The position numbers and the translations under genes are program-made. DNA of 64,000 bases from Methanomassiliicoccales archaeon (GTDB taxonomy: Archaea; Thermoplasmatota; Thermoplasmata; RBG-16-68-12; SOIM01): the NCBI GenBank assembly GCA_004377185.1, contig SOIM01000003.1, positions 1 through 64,000 on the forward strand, given 5' to 3'. The notes under the pieces are model-generated. The model saw only the letters and a list, made by a program, of their open reading frames with translations. It was not told the DNA's origin and searched no databases. Positions 7,193 to 16,284 of the stretch are shown piece by piece (the stretch's first letter is position 1; each line of letters begins with the position of its first letter).

Positions 7193-8227
7193 ATGCGAAT
7201 GACACTGGACGACCTTCAGAAGCTGGTCCAAGAGGGCGAGAGTCCACTTGTGGAGTTCAAGATGCAAGTCTCAGACGAAGTCGTGAAACGCCTCTCAACA
7301 AGCATTGCCGCATTCGCAAATCATGAAGGTGGGAGAATGATCTTTGGAGTTTCAAATGATCGGCGCCTTTTGGGTTGCGAGTATGATGAAGAAGACTTGG
7401 ATCATATTTCGCAGCAGGCTTCGAACTGCCGTCCGCAGGCCCCAATCAGCTTCGAGCATGTACCCTTCGGATCGAGCAGGATTCTGGTTGTCAATGTGCC
7501 TAAGAGCTCTGTCTTGCACCAAGACATGAAGGACAGATTCCCTGTTCGGATTGGTAACAAGACGGGATATCTTGACATTACCAGCATCCTTATGCTGGCT
7601 CAAGAAAGGGGGCTATTGGGCGGGGGAGATTCAAGAATCGTAGATACTAAGCGAGAATCGGAGCGAAGGTCTCTTTCAGATGATGAAGTCTCCATGGTCG
7701 TAGAAGGGCTAGGCAGCAAAGACTCGATTCTTCGTTCTGAAGCTCTTCTAGATTTGAACAGAATGTCAATGGGATACGCTCTTCTTGAACACCAGGAAAT
7801 CGTCGATCTTCTTCACAACGTTCTGAATAAAGGCACAGACGAAGAAATTGACCAAACGCTCAACATAGTACGGACTACCATTCTTAGTGGGAGTTCCAGT
7901 GAGAAGAAGGTCGTCTCTCACTGGATGGAGAAGATTAGGGAGATCGGTGAGTCGGTGAGTTCGTGCGGCGCCGCTCGTGGTGCCTTTGACGTTCTTCAGT
8001 TGGTTGGACATTCTGGGGCCGTGGATCTCCTTGAGAAATGGATCACGAATGCAGATGATGAGAGGTATTCCGAGCTTCGACCCGAGAATCAACTGTCCAA
8101 TGTTAGGTTCTATGGCCTGGATAATAGAATCCGAGGCAGGATGTACGCTCTTCTCAAAACGAAGCCGGGGGAGATCGTTACAAATCGAGTCCAGGGAGTT
8201 CTGGAATCCGTGCGCAGAGCCTACTAG
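7193..8227 (+). CDS. AlbA_2 (Schlafen-type) DNA-binding domain protein
   Basis: This 344-residue protein begins with the AlbA_2 domain: ESPLVEFKMQ, IAAFANHEGGRMIFGVSND and ILVVNVPKSS (about residues 10-120) are its typical strands and glycine turn. The remaining part is helical with repeated hydrophobic heptads and may be a HEAT-like or winged-helix region, not identified. A TATA-like box (CTTAAGTATT, about 7161) lies about 30 bp upstream. AlbA_2 proteins act as nucleic-acid-binding regulators or defence-linked factors. The next gene is a TIR protein, but a 140-bp gap with its own promoter separates them. Confidence 0.8.
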   Translation: MRMTLDDLQKLVQEGESPLVEFKMQVSDEVVKRLSTSIAAFANHEGGRMIFGVSNDRRLLGCEYDEEDLDHISQQASNCRPQAPISFEHVPFGSSRILVVNVPKSSVLHQDMKDRFPVRIGNKTGYLDITSILMLAQERGLLGGGDSRIVDTKRESERRSLSDDEVSMVVEGLGSKDSILRSEALLDLNRMSMGYALLEHQEIVDLLHNVLNKGTDEEIDQTLNIVRTTILSGSSSEKKVVSHWMEKIREIGESVSSCGAARGAFDVLQLVGHSGAVDLLEKWITNADDERYSELRPENQLSNVRFYGLDNRIRGRMYALLKTKPGEIVTNRVQGVLESVRRAY

Positions 8228-8367
8228 CGTTGATATGTAATCGGCTGCAGGGCGCCGCATACTCTTCTCATGTTCTCCTTGATGTACCTATCTTCGTTGG
8301 GCAAAATACTGTAAGACTTGGCTGAGGGCGGATAAGGTATAAGAAGAAGTCACACCTTTCGAGTATC

Positions 8368-9888
8368 GTGCCCTCAAAGCAGAAGAGAAAGAGAGAGGTC
8401 TCCTCGATCCTCAAGGAACTCAGTGTGTCTGACCTTTGGTCCCTGTGTAATATGCTGAAACTACGCCGGAGCGGGGGAAAGAAAAAACTTATCCAGACGC
8501 TCGTGTCCTCACAATACGAACTGTCGGAAGTTCTTCGGATGGCGAATGAGATCCGATTGGCGGACCAATTGGCTGTCCAACTGACGAAGAAGGAGTTGCG
8601 AGAGCATCTTCGTACCTGCAGGCTCACTGTCAGCGGCTCGAAGAAGGAGCTGGCGTTGAGGCTCATCGCGAATAGGGTCTTCGATGGTCCAGCACTTCTT
8701 GGCGAGCTATCCCCCGATAGACTGTCCACGTTGCACTTCTCAATCTTCGGTCGAGTGCCGACAACCTCGAAGAATCATGTGATTGAGGAGATCCTACGAG
8801 CATCAGGTCTGATCTCGGCAGAACCGCCATCAGAGGAGACTGCCAGGTCTCGCGATATGCGAGATGACTTCCAATATGACATTGCGCTGTCCTTCGCAGG
8901 AGAAGACAGGGAAATCGCCAAGGAGATTTATGAAAAGCTCTCCGCAACGGGGATCGAGGTCTTCTTCGACGAAGTCTATCAAGCTGAACTTTGGGGGAAG
9001 AACCTACCTGATGAGTTTCAACAGCGATATGGACCCAAGACCCGATTTGTGCTACCCCTGATTTCCCGTCACTACGCTGTCAAGGATTGGACTGACTTCG
9101 AATTCACAATCGCTCGGGAGGAGGCACGCCGTCGAAGCCAGGAGTTCATCCTGCCGGTCCGGCTCGACAATACACCACTCGTTGGATTGAAGAGCGGCAT
9201 AGCATATCTTGACCTTAGAAAAACAGGCGTTGACGGAGTCGTCACGATTGTTCTGGAGAAGCTGGATCGAAAAGGACAAGCACGAGCTGAGGCCTCTCAG
9301 TCTCCGCGCTTCGAGGATCGTGGCAAGGGATTCGCCAGACTTGTATTCTTCTTCCGGCGACATGGGGCGAAAATCGAGAGATTCGCCATCAGTTGGGTGA
9401 ATCCCGAAACACTTCATCAGGTCGAGATCAACGCTGAGATCCAGTATGAAGGAAAGGGTGAGCTTGGATCCGTGCTGGTGAAGCTGGTCGTTGACAACCG
9501 TCTGACTACTGAGCCCAGCAGTCACTCCCTCTCCTTTCGAGACCTGAATGTACTCGTGGATGGGAGGTCAATGCCTGTCAAGTTTGCCCAGTTCCCTTGG
9601 AGGGGACACAAGGGCGTCCCGTTGTTCAAATCTGTTCCTCAGAGGTTGTTCGGGACAGACATGCCCATATTCTTCAAGAAGGAGTGGGTTGAAGACGAGA
9701 ATCCGCCTTTCTTCTACTGGGAACTTCACGCACCGGATAGAGAACCTAGTCGAGGCTTCGTCCGCGTCAAACGCGACGGAGAGGATCTCATCCTTGTTCC
9801 GACATCTGTCCCAGCGATTGGGGCATTCCAGCAGAATGGTCGAAGTCGCTCTTTTCTCACAGACCCCGACTTGTCGTTTGGTCCATGA
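8368..9888 (+). CDS. SAP-like/TIR multidomain protein, putative immune effector
   Basis: This 506-residue protein starts at GTG 8368. Two SAP-like helix-extended-helix motifs lie at about residues 15-45 (LSVSDLWSLCNMLKLRRSGG) and 73-100 (LTKKELREHLRTCRL...SKKELALRL), suggesting DNA contact. A TIR domain follows at about residues 170-300: YDIALSFAGEDREIAKEIYE, IEVFFDEVY, and the segment KDWTDFEFTIAREEA with the Glu position used by NADase TIRs. The last 190 residues are beta-rich and unassigned, perhaps a sensor. Known TIR effectors deplete NAD+ or make cyclic-ADPR signals; that activity here is inferred. Confidence 0.8.
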   Translation: MPSKQKRKREVSSILKELSVSDLWSLCNMLKLRRSGGKKKLIQTLVSSQYELSEVLRMANEIRLADQLAVQLTKKELREHLRTCRLTVSGSKKELALRLIANRVFDGPALLGELSPDRLSTLHFSIFGRVPTTSKNHVIEEILRASGLISAEPPSEETARSRDMRDDFQYDIALSFAGEDREIAKEIYEKLSATGIEVFFDEVYQAELWGKNLPDEFQQRYGPKTRFVLPLISRHYAVKDWTDFEFTIAREEARRRSQEFILPVRLDNTPLVGLKSGIAYLDLRKTGVDGVVTIVLEKLDRKGQARAEASQSPRFEDRGKGFARLVFFFRRHGAKIERFAISWVNPETLHQVEINAEIQYEGKGELGSVLVKLVVDNRLTTEPSSHSLSFRDLNVLVDGRSMPVKFAQFPWRGHKGVPLFKSVPQRLFGTDMPIFFKKEWVEDENPPFFYWELHAPDREPSRGFVRVKRDGEDLILVPTSVPAIGAFQQNGRSRSFLTDPDLSFGP

Positions 9889-10039
9889 GGATTATATCTG
9901 AAGATGCCAGAAATGCTTCAGTGACGAGATCAAGTCGGGACGCGGCAAGGACGAAGTCAATCTTTCAGGGAGTCTCAGAATCACAGAGAGTAGAATCCCA
10001 GGAATAACGCTTATGTAGCCTGACATTCATTCCATACTC
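9889..10039. other. Intergenic region before F1 copy B
   Basis: Nothing recognisable as a gene. It contains the TATA-like box CTTATGTA at 10010-10017, placed 32 bp before the conserved block of F1 copy B. Confidence 0.5.
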
Positions 10040-10112
10040 GCTTATCTAAGCATCCCTCCACAACGAGGCCGTTCAGACTTTTCTTCTTTCTGAGCGGCCA
10101 ACCTTTTTATTT
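10040..10112 (+). ncRNA. Family F1 small RNA candidate, copy B
   Basis: The 33-nt block at 10042-10074 is identical to 335-367. The hairpin is longer here: GGCCGTTCAGA (10067-10077) pairs with TCTGAGCGGCC (10089-10099) with one U-G pair. The loop is a pyrimidine-rich stretch. A T-tract follows (10104-10108 and beyond). The box-to-block distance (32 bp) matches copy A (31 bp). Flanking sequence is otherwise unrelated, which argues for a conserved RNA rather than a recent large duplication. Confidence 0.5.
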
Positions 10113-10264
10113 CTGGACCTGCAGGTTTTCTGTGAGACTGCCGTATTGTCGTAGTTGAAACACGCCGGGTTCCTCTAGGATCTTTCCATTCTCGAAGAAA
10201 AATGTCTCACACAAGGTTTTGTCGTACTTGATAATGAATAACGACCTTTTTCGTCTGGAAGATG
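10107..10264 (-). pseudogene. Gene fragment, unknown family
   Basis: The minus strand carries about 50 codons that read like a folded protein (SLFIIKYDKTLCETFFFENG, then KILEEPGVFQLRQYGSL) and end at a stop at 10107. Upstream the frame meets a stop within a few codons and no start is available. It may be the tail of a lost gene. Its stop overlaps the T-tract of F1 copy B, transcribed from the other strand. Confidence 0.3.
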
Positions 10265-10357
10265 AACGAGGAGGTCATTTCTGATAGTGTTGCAGACTGA
10301 TTCGAACAAATGGGCTGCCGGGAGAATCTACAAATGATATGAAGCTCGAATACACCC

Positions 10358-10927
10358 TCAACCTGGAAGGTCCTCCCGTCTATTCATATTCCGAAAGCAG
10401 CTCCTATCGATTTCTCCAGATTCAACAAGGCCATCAATGTCTATCCAATCGACTCTTTCGACCTGATCGAACAGGTGAGAGATCTTCATGTCTCTATTTT
10501 GCAGCATCCGCTCAATCAACGGAACCAATGCTCTGGAGTATAAGGCGCATAGCGGTTCTCTGTGGCCATTCCTCCATCTGGGGACCACCAGATCTGCATT
10601 AGCTCTCACGGATAACTCGTCCAAAATCCTCGGGTCCACGTGAGGAAGATCCCCTGCCAGTACTATCGTCTTCTCATACCTGGAATTCTCCAGTGCTGAG
10701 TATATCCCTCCAAGTGGCCCCTTCCCCTCCATGATGTCATCCTTAGAAGATTCCAGATTCTCAACCGAGTTGCCTTGGAAGAATACGTCATCCGAGAAAT
10801 CATAGACCTTGTCATAAACGCGGTGAACCAGTTTCCTGCCGTCAACCTCGAATACCAACTTGTTTGACCCGAACCGCCTTGATTTCCCTCCCGTCAGGAT
10901 CGCAATGGAAATGTTAGCCAGAGACAT
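10358..10927 (-). CDS. mobA: Molybdenum cofactor guanylyltransferase MobA
   Basis: This 189-residue protein adds GMP to molybdopterin to make the guanine dinucleotide cofactor used by formate dehydrogenase. Motifs: ILTGGKSRRFGSNKLVFEVD (nucleotide-binding loop), GPLGGIYSAL, VLAGDLPHVD (metal-binding Asp) and PRWRNGHREPLCALY. Length matches MobA. I chose the ATG at 10927 (MSLANISIAILTGG) because the longer frame would run deep inside fdhD. It overlaps the end of fdhD by 14 bp, so both are one transcript serving the divergent fdh cluster. Confidence 0.9.
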   Translation of the reverse strand: MSLANISIAILTGGKSRRFGSNKLVFEVDGRKLVHRVYDKVYDFSDDVFFQGNSVENLESSKDDIMEGKGPLGGIYSALENSRYEKTIVLAGDLPHVDPRILDELSVRANADLVVPRWRNGHREPLCALYSRALVPLIERMLQNRDMKISHLFDQVERVDWIDIDGLVESGEIDRSCFRNMNRREDLPG

Positions 10928-11705
10928 CACCAACCGTAAGCATCTCTTCTCCGCTGTAGATGTTGAACCTTCTTCCACGAAGGAAACCAATGACCCCGAG
11001 ACCGTACTCCCTTGCCAGTTCGATCGAATCGTACAGGGGAGCTCCTCTGGAAACAACCATCGGTATCCTCGCTCTGAGACACTTGAGAACCATGCTGGAT
11101 GTTATCCTGCCAGTGGTCATGATGACAGTGTTCTTGAATGACTTGCCGTCCAGGAAGTGGATCCCAATGACCTTGTCGACCGCGTTGTGCCTGCTTACGT
11201 CGTGAGCATGAGTTATCAGGTTCATTTTACCATCGAATAGAAAAGCGGAATGAAGTGCCCCAGTTTCCTTATAGGGCTGAGACAGCTCCCTCGTTTTCTT
11301 GGAAGCCTTGATTATGCTCTGTGGATCCAACTTGAGTGTCGATTTGACTTTGGTCAGCTTGTCTCCCATCCTCTTCTGGATCAATGAAGGGGATGCACAG
11401 TCCGTCCATATCACGTTGTAGTTCCTGGCAAATGATATCTTCTTCTCTTCAGCGAGACGAACCTTGGCCGAGATGTTGTTACCCTTCCTTTTGTGGTGGT
11501 AGCTGAGCACATCCTTTGATTTCTTGATGAAACCCTCTGAGAAGAGATTGCCATAGACGAACTCCTTGACCTGGTCAGGAGATATCATCGTGTCGAAACC
11601 GACACCATCATTCAACTCAAGGTGAAGGAAACATCCCTCAGCGATCTTGTCGGAAAGCTCAGTCAGGTCGCCATCCTGCCATCTGAGTATCTTCATTTGT
11701 TTCAT
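10914..11705 (-). CDS. fdhD: Formate dehydrogenase accessory protein FdhD
   Basis: This 263-residue protein sulfurates the Mo/W cofactor before insertion into formate dehydrogenase. Family features include GALHSAFLFDG, ITHAHDVSRHNAVDKVIG and TTGRITSSMVLKCLRARIPM followed by VVSRGAPLYDSI. The sulfur-transfer loop, usually CGxCG, reads WTDCASPS with a single Cys. The start at 11705 (MKQMKILRW) is preferred: a TATA box on the minus strand near 11735-11742 leaves no room for longer starts. The gene is divergent from hdrA and followed by mobA. Confidence 0.9.
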   Translation of the reverse strand: MKQMKILRWQDGDLTELSDKIAEGCFLHLELNDGVGFDTMISPDQVKEFVYGNLFSEGFIKKSKDVLSYHHKRKGNNISAKVRLAEEKKISFARNYNVIWTDCASPSLIQKRMGDKLTKVKSTLKLDPQSIIKASKKTRELSQPYKETGALHSAFLFDGKMNLITHAHDVSRHNAVDKVIGIHFLDGKSFKNTVIMTTGRITSSMVLKCLRARIPMVVSRGAPLYDSIELAREYGLGVIGFLRGRRFNIYSGEEMLTVGDVSG

Positions 11706-11882
11706 GTTCGTCCTATGAATTCTGGATTTGCCTATAAAAACTACGCGTTGATTCTGGCTGATTATCCATATTTCGCAATTCGCCAAAGGAATGCTCACAG
11801 CTACAAAACTTTAAATCGCCCACCAGTATTATCACAGAAGAAGGGGTTTCGTCCATCAAGTTTCTGGAGTTATGGGGACACT

Positions 11883-13850
11883 ATGAACTCGGAGCCAGCT
11901 AAGATCGGTGTGTTTGTCTGTCAATGCGGAAAGAACGTTGGCGGGGTCGTTGATACCGAGAAGGTTGCCGATGCAATGAAGGATTCTCCAAATGTGTTTT
12001 TCAGCAAGGTCCATCCTCACTTGTGCTCGTACGAAGGCCTTTCCGTTATTCAGAAAGACATCAAGGAACATGGAATAGACAGACTCGTAGTGGCTGCATG
12101 CACTCCCAAGATGCATGAGAAGACGTTCAAAGACGCTGCGGTTGAGGCCGGACTCAATCCCTATTGCCTTGACATCGCAAACATCAGGGAGCAGTGTTCC
12201 TGGGTACACATGGACGATGGGGAGAAGGCCACCGAAAAGGCGGAACGATTAGTTGCCGGTGCTGTGAAGCGAGCATCCGTCATAGAACCGCTGGAGACCG
12301 AGGAAGTCGATATCACCCCTGCAGCGATGGTGATAGGAGGAGGAGTTGCCGGCATTCAAGCTGCGTTGGATATCGCGGATAACGGTTACAAGGTTTACTT
12401 GGTGGAGAGCAGTCCAAGCATCGGAGGTCGGATGGCCCAGCTGGACAAGACATTCCCCACCCTGGATTGCTCGGCATGTATCCTGACACCCAAGATGGTC
12501 GATGCCGCCAGACATCCCAACATAGAGGTACTGGCATATTCGGAAGTGATCGGTCTCAAAGGACACGTAGGCAACTTCAAGGTGAAGATTCTCAAGAAAC
12601 CCAGATACGTTGATGAGGATTTATGCAAAGGGTGCGGCGACTGTGCGGAAGCGTGCAGGATGAAGGATAGGATACCAAACGAGTTCGACGAGAACCTGGC
12701 AAAGAGATCGGCCATTTACATACCCTTCCCACAAGCCGTGCCGTTGAAATACCTGGTCGACCCAGAGACATGTCTTCTGATCACAAAGGGAGTGTGCGGC
12801 AAGACCCTGAAGTGCGCTGATGCGTGCGAGGCAAAGGCGGTGAACTTCGACCAGAAGGAGGAAGAGGTGGAGCTGGACGTGGGTGTCATAATCGTTGCCA
12901 CCGGCTACGATCCCTTCGACCCGAGTGAGAAGGAAGAATTCGGGTACGGCGTTCACCCAGAGGTCATCACAGCACTGGAGTTCGAGCGCCTGGTCAACGC
13001 TTCCGGTCCCACAAGCGGACACGTGGAGATCGAAGGCAAGGAGCCCAAGGACGTGGTCTTCATATCCTGCGTGGGGTCAAGGGAGAAGGATGGCAACCAA
13101 TACTGCTCACGTTTCTGCTGCATGTACAACGCAAAGCTGGCCCACATGGTGAAGGACAAGTTCCCGGATGCCAACGTCACCGTGTTCTACACCGACATGA
13201 GAGCGTTCGGCAAAGGGTTCGATGAGTTCTATGAGAGGATCAAGGCCGAAGGGATTCGATATCTCGTTCGAGATCTGGACGACCCGATACTCGTGGAAAG
13301 AGGGAATGATGGACTCTTCGTCAAGGCGGAAGGTCACCCCGATGTTCCCGTCGACATGGTCGTGCTGGCCATCGGTGTGGTACCCCGGGCGGGAACGGAG
13401 GATTTGGCATCCTTACTTGGTGTAAAACTGGGAGAGGACGGTTTCTTCTTAGAACGTCATCCGAAAAACCGACCGGTGGACACAGCCATGAGAGGGGTGT
13501 ATCTGGCGGGTTGCTGCCAGAGTCCCAAGGACATACCGGACAGCGTTGCACAGGCGAGCGCTGCTGCTGCGAGGGCGGGCACCGTTCTCGGAAACGGCAA
13601 GATGCTTCTCGATCCGGTCGTGGCGAAGGTGAAGGAAGCGGGATGCGGAGACTGCCAGATCTGCCTGAGCTTATGTCCCTTCGGGGCGCTGTCATTCGAT
13701 GAGGAGAAGAAGATGGCGAAGGTGGACGAGTACCTCTGTCAAGGGTGCGGGATTTGCGCAGCGGCATGTCCGTCGGCAGCCATTGCCGTTCTGAATTACT
13801 CTCAGGATCAACTGGAAGCACAGGTTGAAGCGATTATGGGGATTGATTGA
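11883..13850 (+). CDS. hdrA: HdrA-like FAD/iron-sulfur protein 1
   Basis: This 655-residue protein is a flavin and Fe-S electron hub. Order: N-terminal domain (IGVFVCQCGKNVGG), FAD Rossmann motif (IGGGVAGIQAALDIADNG), the HdrA-specific Cys segment (LDKTFPTLDCSACILTP), an inserted ferredoxin-like region (CKGCGDCAEAC), and a C-terminal pair of [4Fe-4S] motifs (CGDCQICLSLCPFGA, CQGCGICAAACPSAA). TATA (CTTTAAATC, about 11810) precedes the ATG at 11883. It is the first gene of a five-gene operon ending in formate dehydrogenase, so it probably receives formate electrons. HdrB and HdrC are absent from this cluster. Confidence 0.9.
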   Translation: MNSEPAKIGVFVCQCGKNVGGVVDTEKVADAMKDSPNVFFSKVHPHLCSYEGLSVIQKDIKEHGIDRLVVAACTPKMHEKTFKDAAVEAGLNPYCLDIANIREQCSWVHMDDGEKATEKAERLVAGAVKRASVIEPLETEEVDITPAAMVIGGGVAGIQAALDIADNGYKVYLVESSPSIGGRMAQLDKTFPTLDCSACILTPKMVDAARHPNIEVLAYSEVIGLKGHVGNFKVKILKKPRYVDEDLCKGCGDCAEACRMKDRIPNEFDENLAKRSAIYIPFPQAVPLKYLVDPETCLLITKGVCGKTLKCADACEAKAVNFDQKEEEVELDVGVIIVATGYDPFDPSEKEEFGYGVHPEVITALEFERLVNASGPTSGHVEIEGKEPKDVVFISCVGSREKDGNQYCSRFCCMYNAKLAHMVKDKFPDANVTVFYTDMRAFGKGFDEFYERIKAEGIRYLVRDLDDPILVERGNDGLFVKAEGHPDVPVDMVVLAIGVVPRAGTEDLASLLGVKLGEDGFFLERHPKNRPVDTAMRGVYLAGCCQSPKDIPDSVAQASAAAARAGTVLGNGKMLLDPVVAKVKEAGCGDCQICLSLCPFGALSFDEEKKMAKVDEYLCQGCGICAAACPSAAIAVLNYSQDQLEAQVEAIMGID

Positions 13851-15844
13851 TGGTGGAGCCCAAGGAGCCGAAGATAGGAGTGTACATCTGTGAATGCGGA
13901 CTCAACATAGCCGCTACCGTGGACTGCGAGAAGGTGGCAAAACTGGCGGAGTCGCTGCCCAACGTGGTCGTCTCAAAGTTCTACAAGTACACCTGCTCCG
14001 AACCGGGCCAGGCCATGATCAAGGAGGACATCAAGGAACTGGGGTTGAACCGGGTGGTGGTCGCTTCCTGCTCACCCAGGATGCACGAGCCCACGTTCAG
14101 GAACGCGGTCAAAGAGGCTGGGATGAACCCGGCATGCTTCGAGATGGCGAACATCAGGGAGCACTGCTCCTGGATCCACAAGGACAAGGAGAAGGGGACC
14201 AAGAAGGCGTTCGAACTCGTCAAGATGGCCGTGGCCAAGGCTGCATTGCTGGTACCCCTGGAAGCTCAGGAGGCAAGCGTGACGCCCAAGGCACTGGTCG
14301 TGGGTGGCGGAATCTCCGGCGTCCAAGCGGCGCTGGATATTGCGAGAAGAGGATTTCAGGTCTACCTTGTTGAGAGGAACCCGACCCTGGGAGGGAATGC
14401 GGCCAGATTGGGCAAGTGGTTCCCCCTGCAGCAGTGCGCGGACACATGCCTGGGCTCCTGCTCATACTGCATTCTGGTGCCTGACCTGAGGGACTGCTAC
14501 AATGATCCGAACATAGAAGTGTTCACCAACTCGGAGATAGAGGAAGTGGAAGGATACGTGGGCAATTTCAAGATCAAGATTCGGAAGAAACCGACCTACG
14601 TGGACAAGAAGAGGTGCGTCGCGTGCAACCTGTGCACTGAGGTCTGTCCGGTCAGCGTTCCCAACGAGTTCAACCTGGGTATGGACGAAAGAAAGGCGAT
14701 ATACATCCCGTTCATGGAAGCGGTTCCCAAGACGTACACCATAGACGAGGAGAACTGCATACACTTCAGCTCTGGAGAGTGCGTAGAGAATCCCAAGTGC
14801 AAGGAGGTCTGCGTCTGGGGCGCGGTGGACTTCGAGCAGGAGGAAGAGATGGAGGAGGTCGAGGTCGGAGCAATTGTTCTTGCGACCGGACACGAGATAT
14901 TCGACCCATCAACGAAGGAAGAGCTCAATCATCAGCATCCCCGAGTCATCACCACACCCGAGTTCGAAAGGCTCAGCTGCATCGTTGGTCCCACCAAGGG
15001 ATCGCTCGATATCGATGGAAAAACTCCAGAGAAGGTCGTTTTCATACAGTGCGTTGGAAGCAGGGAGAAGGAAGGCAACGCGTACTGCTCCAGGGTCTGC
15101 TGTATGGTGACGGCCAAGGAAGCGCACACGGTGAGGCAGAGGCTCCCAGACGCCAAGGTGGTCGTGTACCACAGCGATGTCAGGACGTTCGGAAAAGGGC
15201 AAGAGGAGTTCTTCATGAAGGTGAAGGACGAGGGGGTGGAGTACAGGCGCAGGGAGAAGGACGGTGACATTCGCGTGGAGGAGAAGGGGGACAAGGTCGT
15301 CATCAAGTGCGAAGGACACCCAGACGAGGAAGCGGACCTGGTGGTGTTGGCGGTCGGAATGATTCCCAGAGAAGATGCCATTGACATGAGCCGCGTGATG
15401 AACGTCTCAAGGTCGGGGGACGGGTTCTTCTTGGAAGCGCATCCCAAGTTGAGGCCGATTGACACATTCACGGATGGGATATTCCTAGCGGGCAGCTGCC
15501 AGGGTCCGAAGGACATTCCCGATTCACTGGCACAGGCGAGCGGTGCTGCTGCAAGAGCTTGTGGGATTATTTCGAAAGAAAAGCTCCTCCTGGGTGAGAA
15601 TGTCGCATTCGTTGATCAGGATCTGTGCATAGGTTGTGAGGCGTGTCTTGAGAGCTGCCAGTTCAGCGCCATAAGCCTGCTTGACAAGGATGGAAAGATG
15701 GTCGCTTACGTGAACGAGGCGCTGTGCAAGGGCTGCGGTACCTGCATCGCGTCGTGCAAGAGCGGTGCCATCCAACAGCGGGGGTACAACGACGAGCAAC
15801 TGCTCAAGATGATTTCTGCTTTGGCGGAGGGTGACTCTGGTTGA
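13850..15844 (+). CDS. hdrA: HdrA-like FAD/iron-sulfur protein 2
   Basis: This 664-residue protein shares the domain order of the preceding HdrA: an N-terminal IGVYICECGLNIAA domain, the FAD motif VGGGISGVQAALDIARRG, a ferredoxin insertion and C-terminal motifs CIGCEACLESC and CKGCGTCIASC. The cluster segment after the FAD domain differs: LGKWFPLQQCADTCLGSCSY continues CILVP, giving four cysteines instead of the LDCxxCI of copy 1. The ATG at 13850 shares a base with the upstream stop (TGATG). Two non-identical HdrA subunits in tandem suggest a heteromeric, possibly electron-bifurcating, flavin core. Confidence 0.9.
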   Translation: MVEPKEPKIGVYICECGLNIAATVDCEKVAKLAESLPNVVVSKFYKYTCSEPGQAMIKEDIKELGLNRVVVASCSPRMHEPTFRNAVKEAGMNPACFEMANIREHCSWIHKDKEKGTKKAFELVKMAVAKAALLVPLEAQEASVTPKALVVGGGISGVQAALDIARRGFQVYLVERNPTLGGNAARLGKWFPLQQCADTCLGSCSYCILVPDLRDCYNDPNIEVFTNSEIEEVEGYVGNFKIKIRKKPTYVDKKRCVACNLCTEVCPVSVPNEFNLGMDERKAIYIPFMEAVPKTYTIDEENCIHFSSGECVENPKCKEVCVWGAVDFEQEEEMEEVEVGAIVLATGHEIFDPSTKEELNHQHPRVITTPEFERLSCIVGPTKGSLDIDGKTPEKVVFIQCVGSREKEGNAYCSRVCCMVTAKEAHTVRQRLPDAKVVVYHSDVRTFGKGQEEFFMKVKDEGVEYRRREKDGDIRVEEKGDKVVIKCEGHPDEEADLVVLAVGMIPREDAIDMSRVMNVSRSGDGFFLEAHPKLRPIDTFTDGIFLAGSCQGPKDIPDSLAQASGAAARACGIISKEKLLLGENVAFVDQDLCIGCEACLESCQFSAISLLDKDGKMVAYVNEALCKGCGTCIASCKSGAIQQRGYNDEQLLKMISALAEGDSG

Positions 15845-16284
15845 CGGATGAATTCGAACCCAACATTCTGGCGTTCTGCTGCAACTGGTGCTCTTACGCC
15901 GCGGCTGATCTAGCTGGGATCGGGAGAATGCAGATGCCCACTAACGTCAAGGTCATTCGTGTCATGTGCTCGGGAAGGGTGAAGCCCGAGTTCGTCATCA
16001 AAGCTCTGTCCGAGGGTATAGACGGTGTTCTGGTTCTGGGCTGTCACATCGGCGAATGCCATTACACCACGGGTAACCACAGGACGAAGAAGAGGTTCGA
16101 GGTGCTCTCAAGATTGCTGGGACACATGGGTATCGATCCTCGAAGGCTGAGGTTGGACTGGGCGTCCGCGTCCGAGGGAGATAGGTTCACCGAGATCATA
16201 ACGGAATTCACGGACACGATCAAAGAGCTGGGTCCGAACAATCTGGCTGATTACTATGGACGAAAAGCTGCGCGAGTTAGTTAG
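15841..16284 (+). CDS. mvhD: MvhD-like [2Fe-2S] electron-transfer subunit
   Basis: This 147-residue protein links HdrA to its electron donor. Conserved cysteines lie in FCCNWCSYAAADLAG, MCSGRVKPEF and GCHIGECHY, the pattern of the MvhD/HdrA-associated [2Fe-2S] family. It starts with TTG, overlapping the end of the second hdrA by 4 bp, and overlaps the next gene by 29 bp. In known systems MvhD connects a hydrogenase or formate dehydrogenase to HdrA; here the partner should be the fdh subunits downstream. Confidence 0.9.
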   Translation: MTDEFEPNILAFCCNWCSYAAADLAGIGRMQMPTNVKVIRVMCSGRVKPEFVIKALSEGIDGVLVLGCHIGECHYTTGNHRTKKRFEVLSRLLGHMGIDPRRLRLDWASASEGDRFTEIITEFTDTIKELGPNNLADYYGRKAARVS

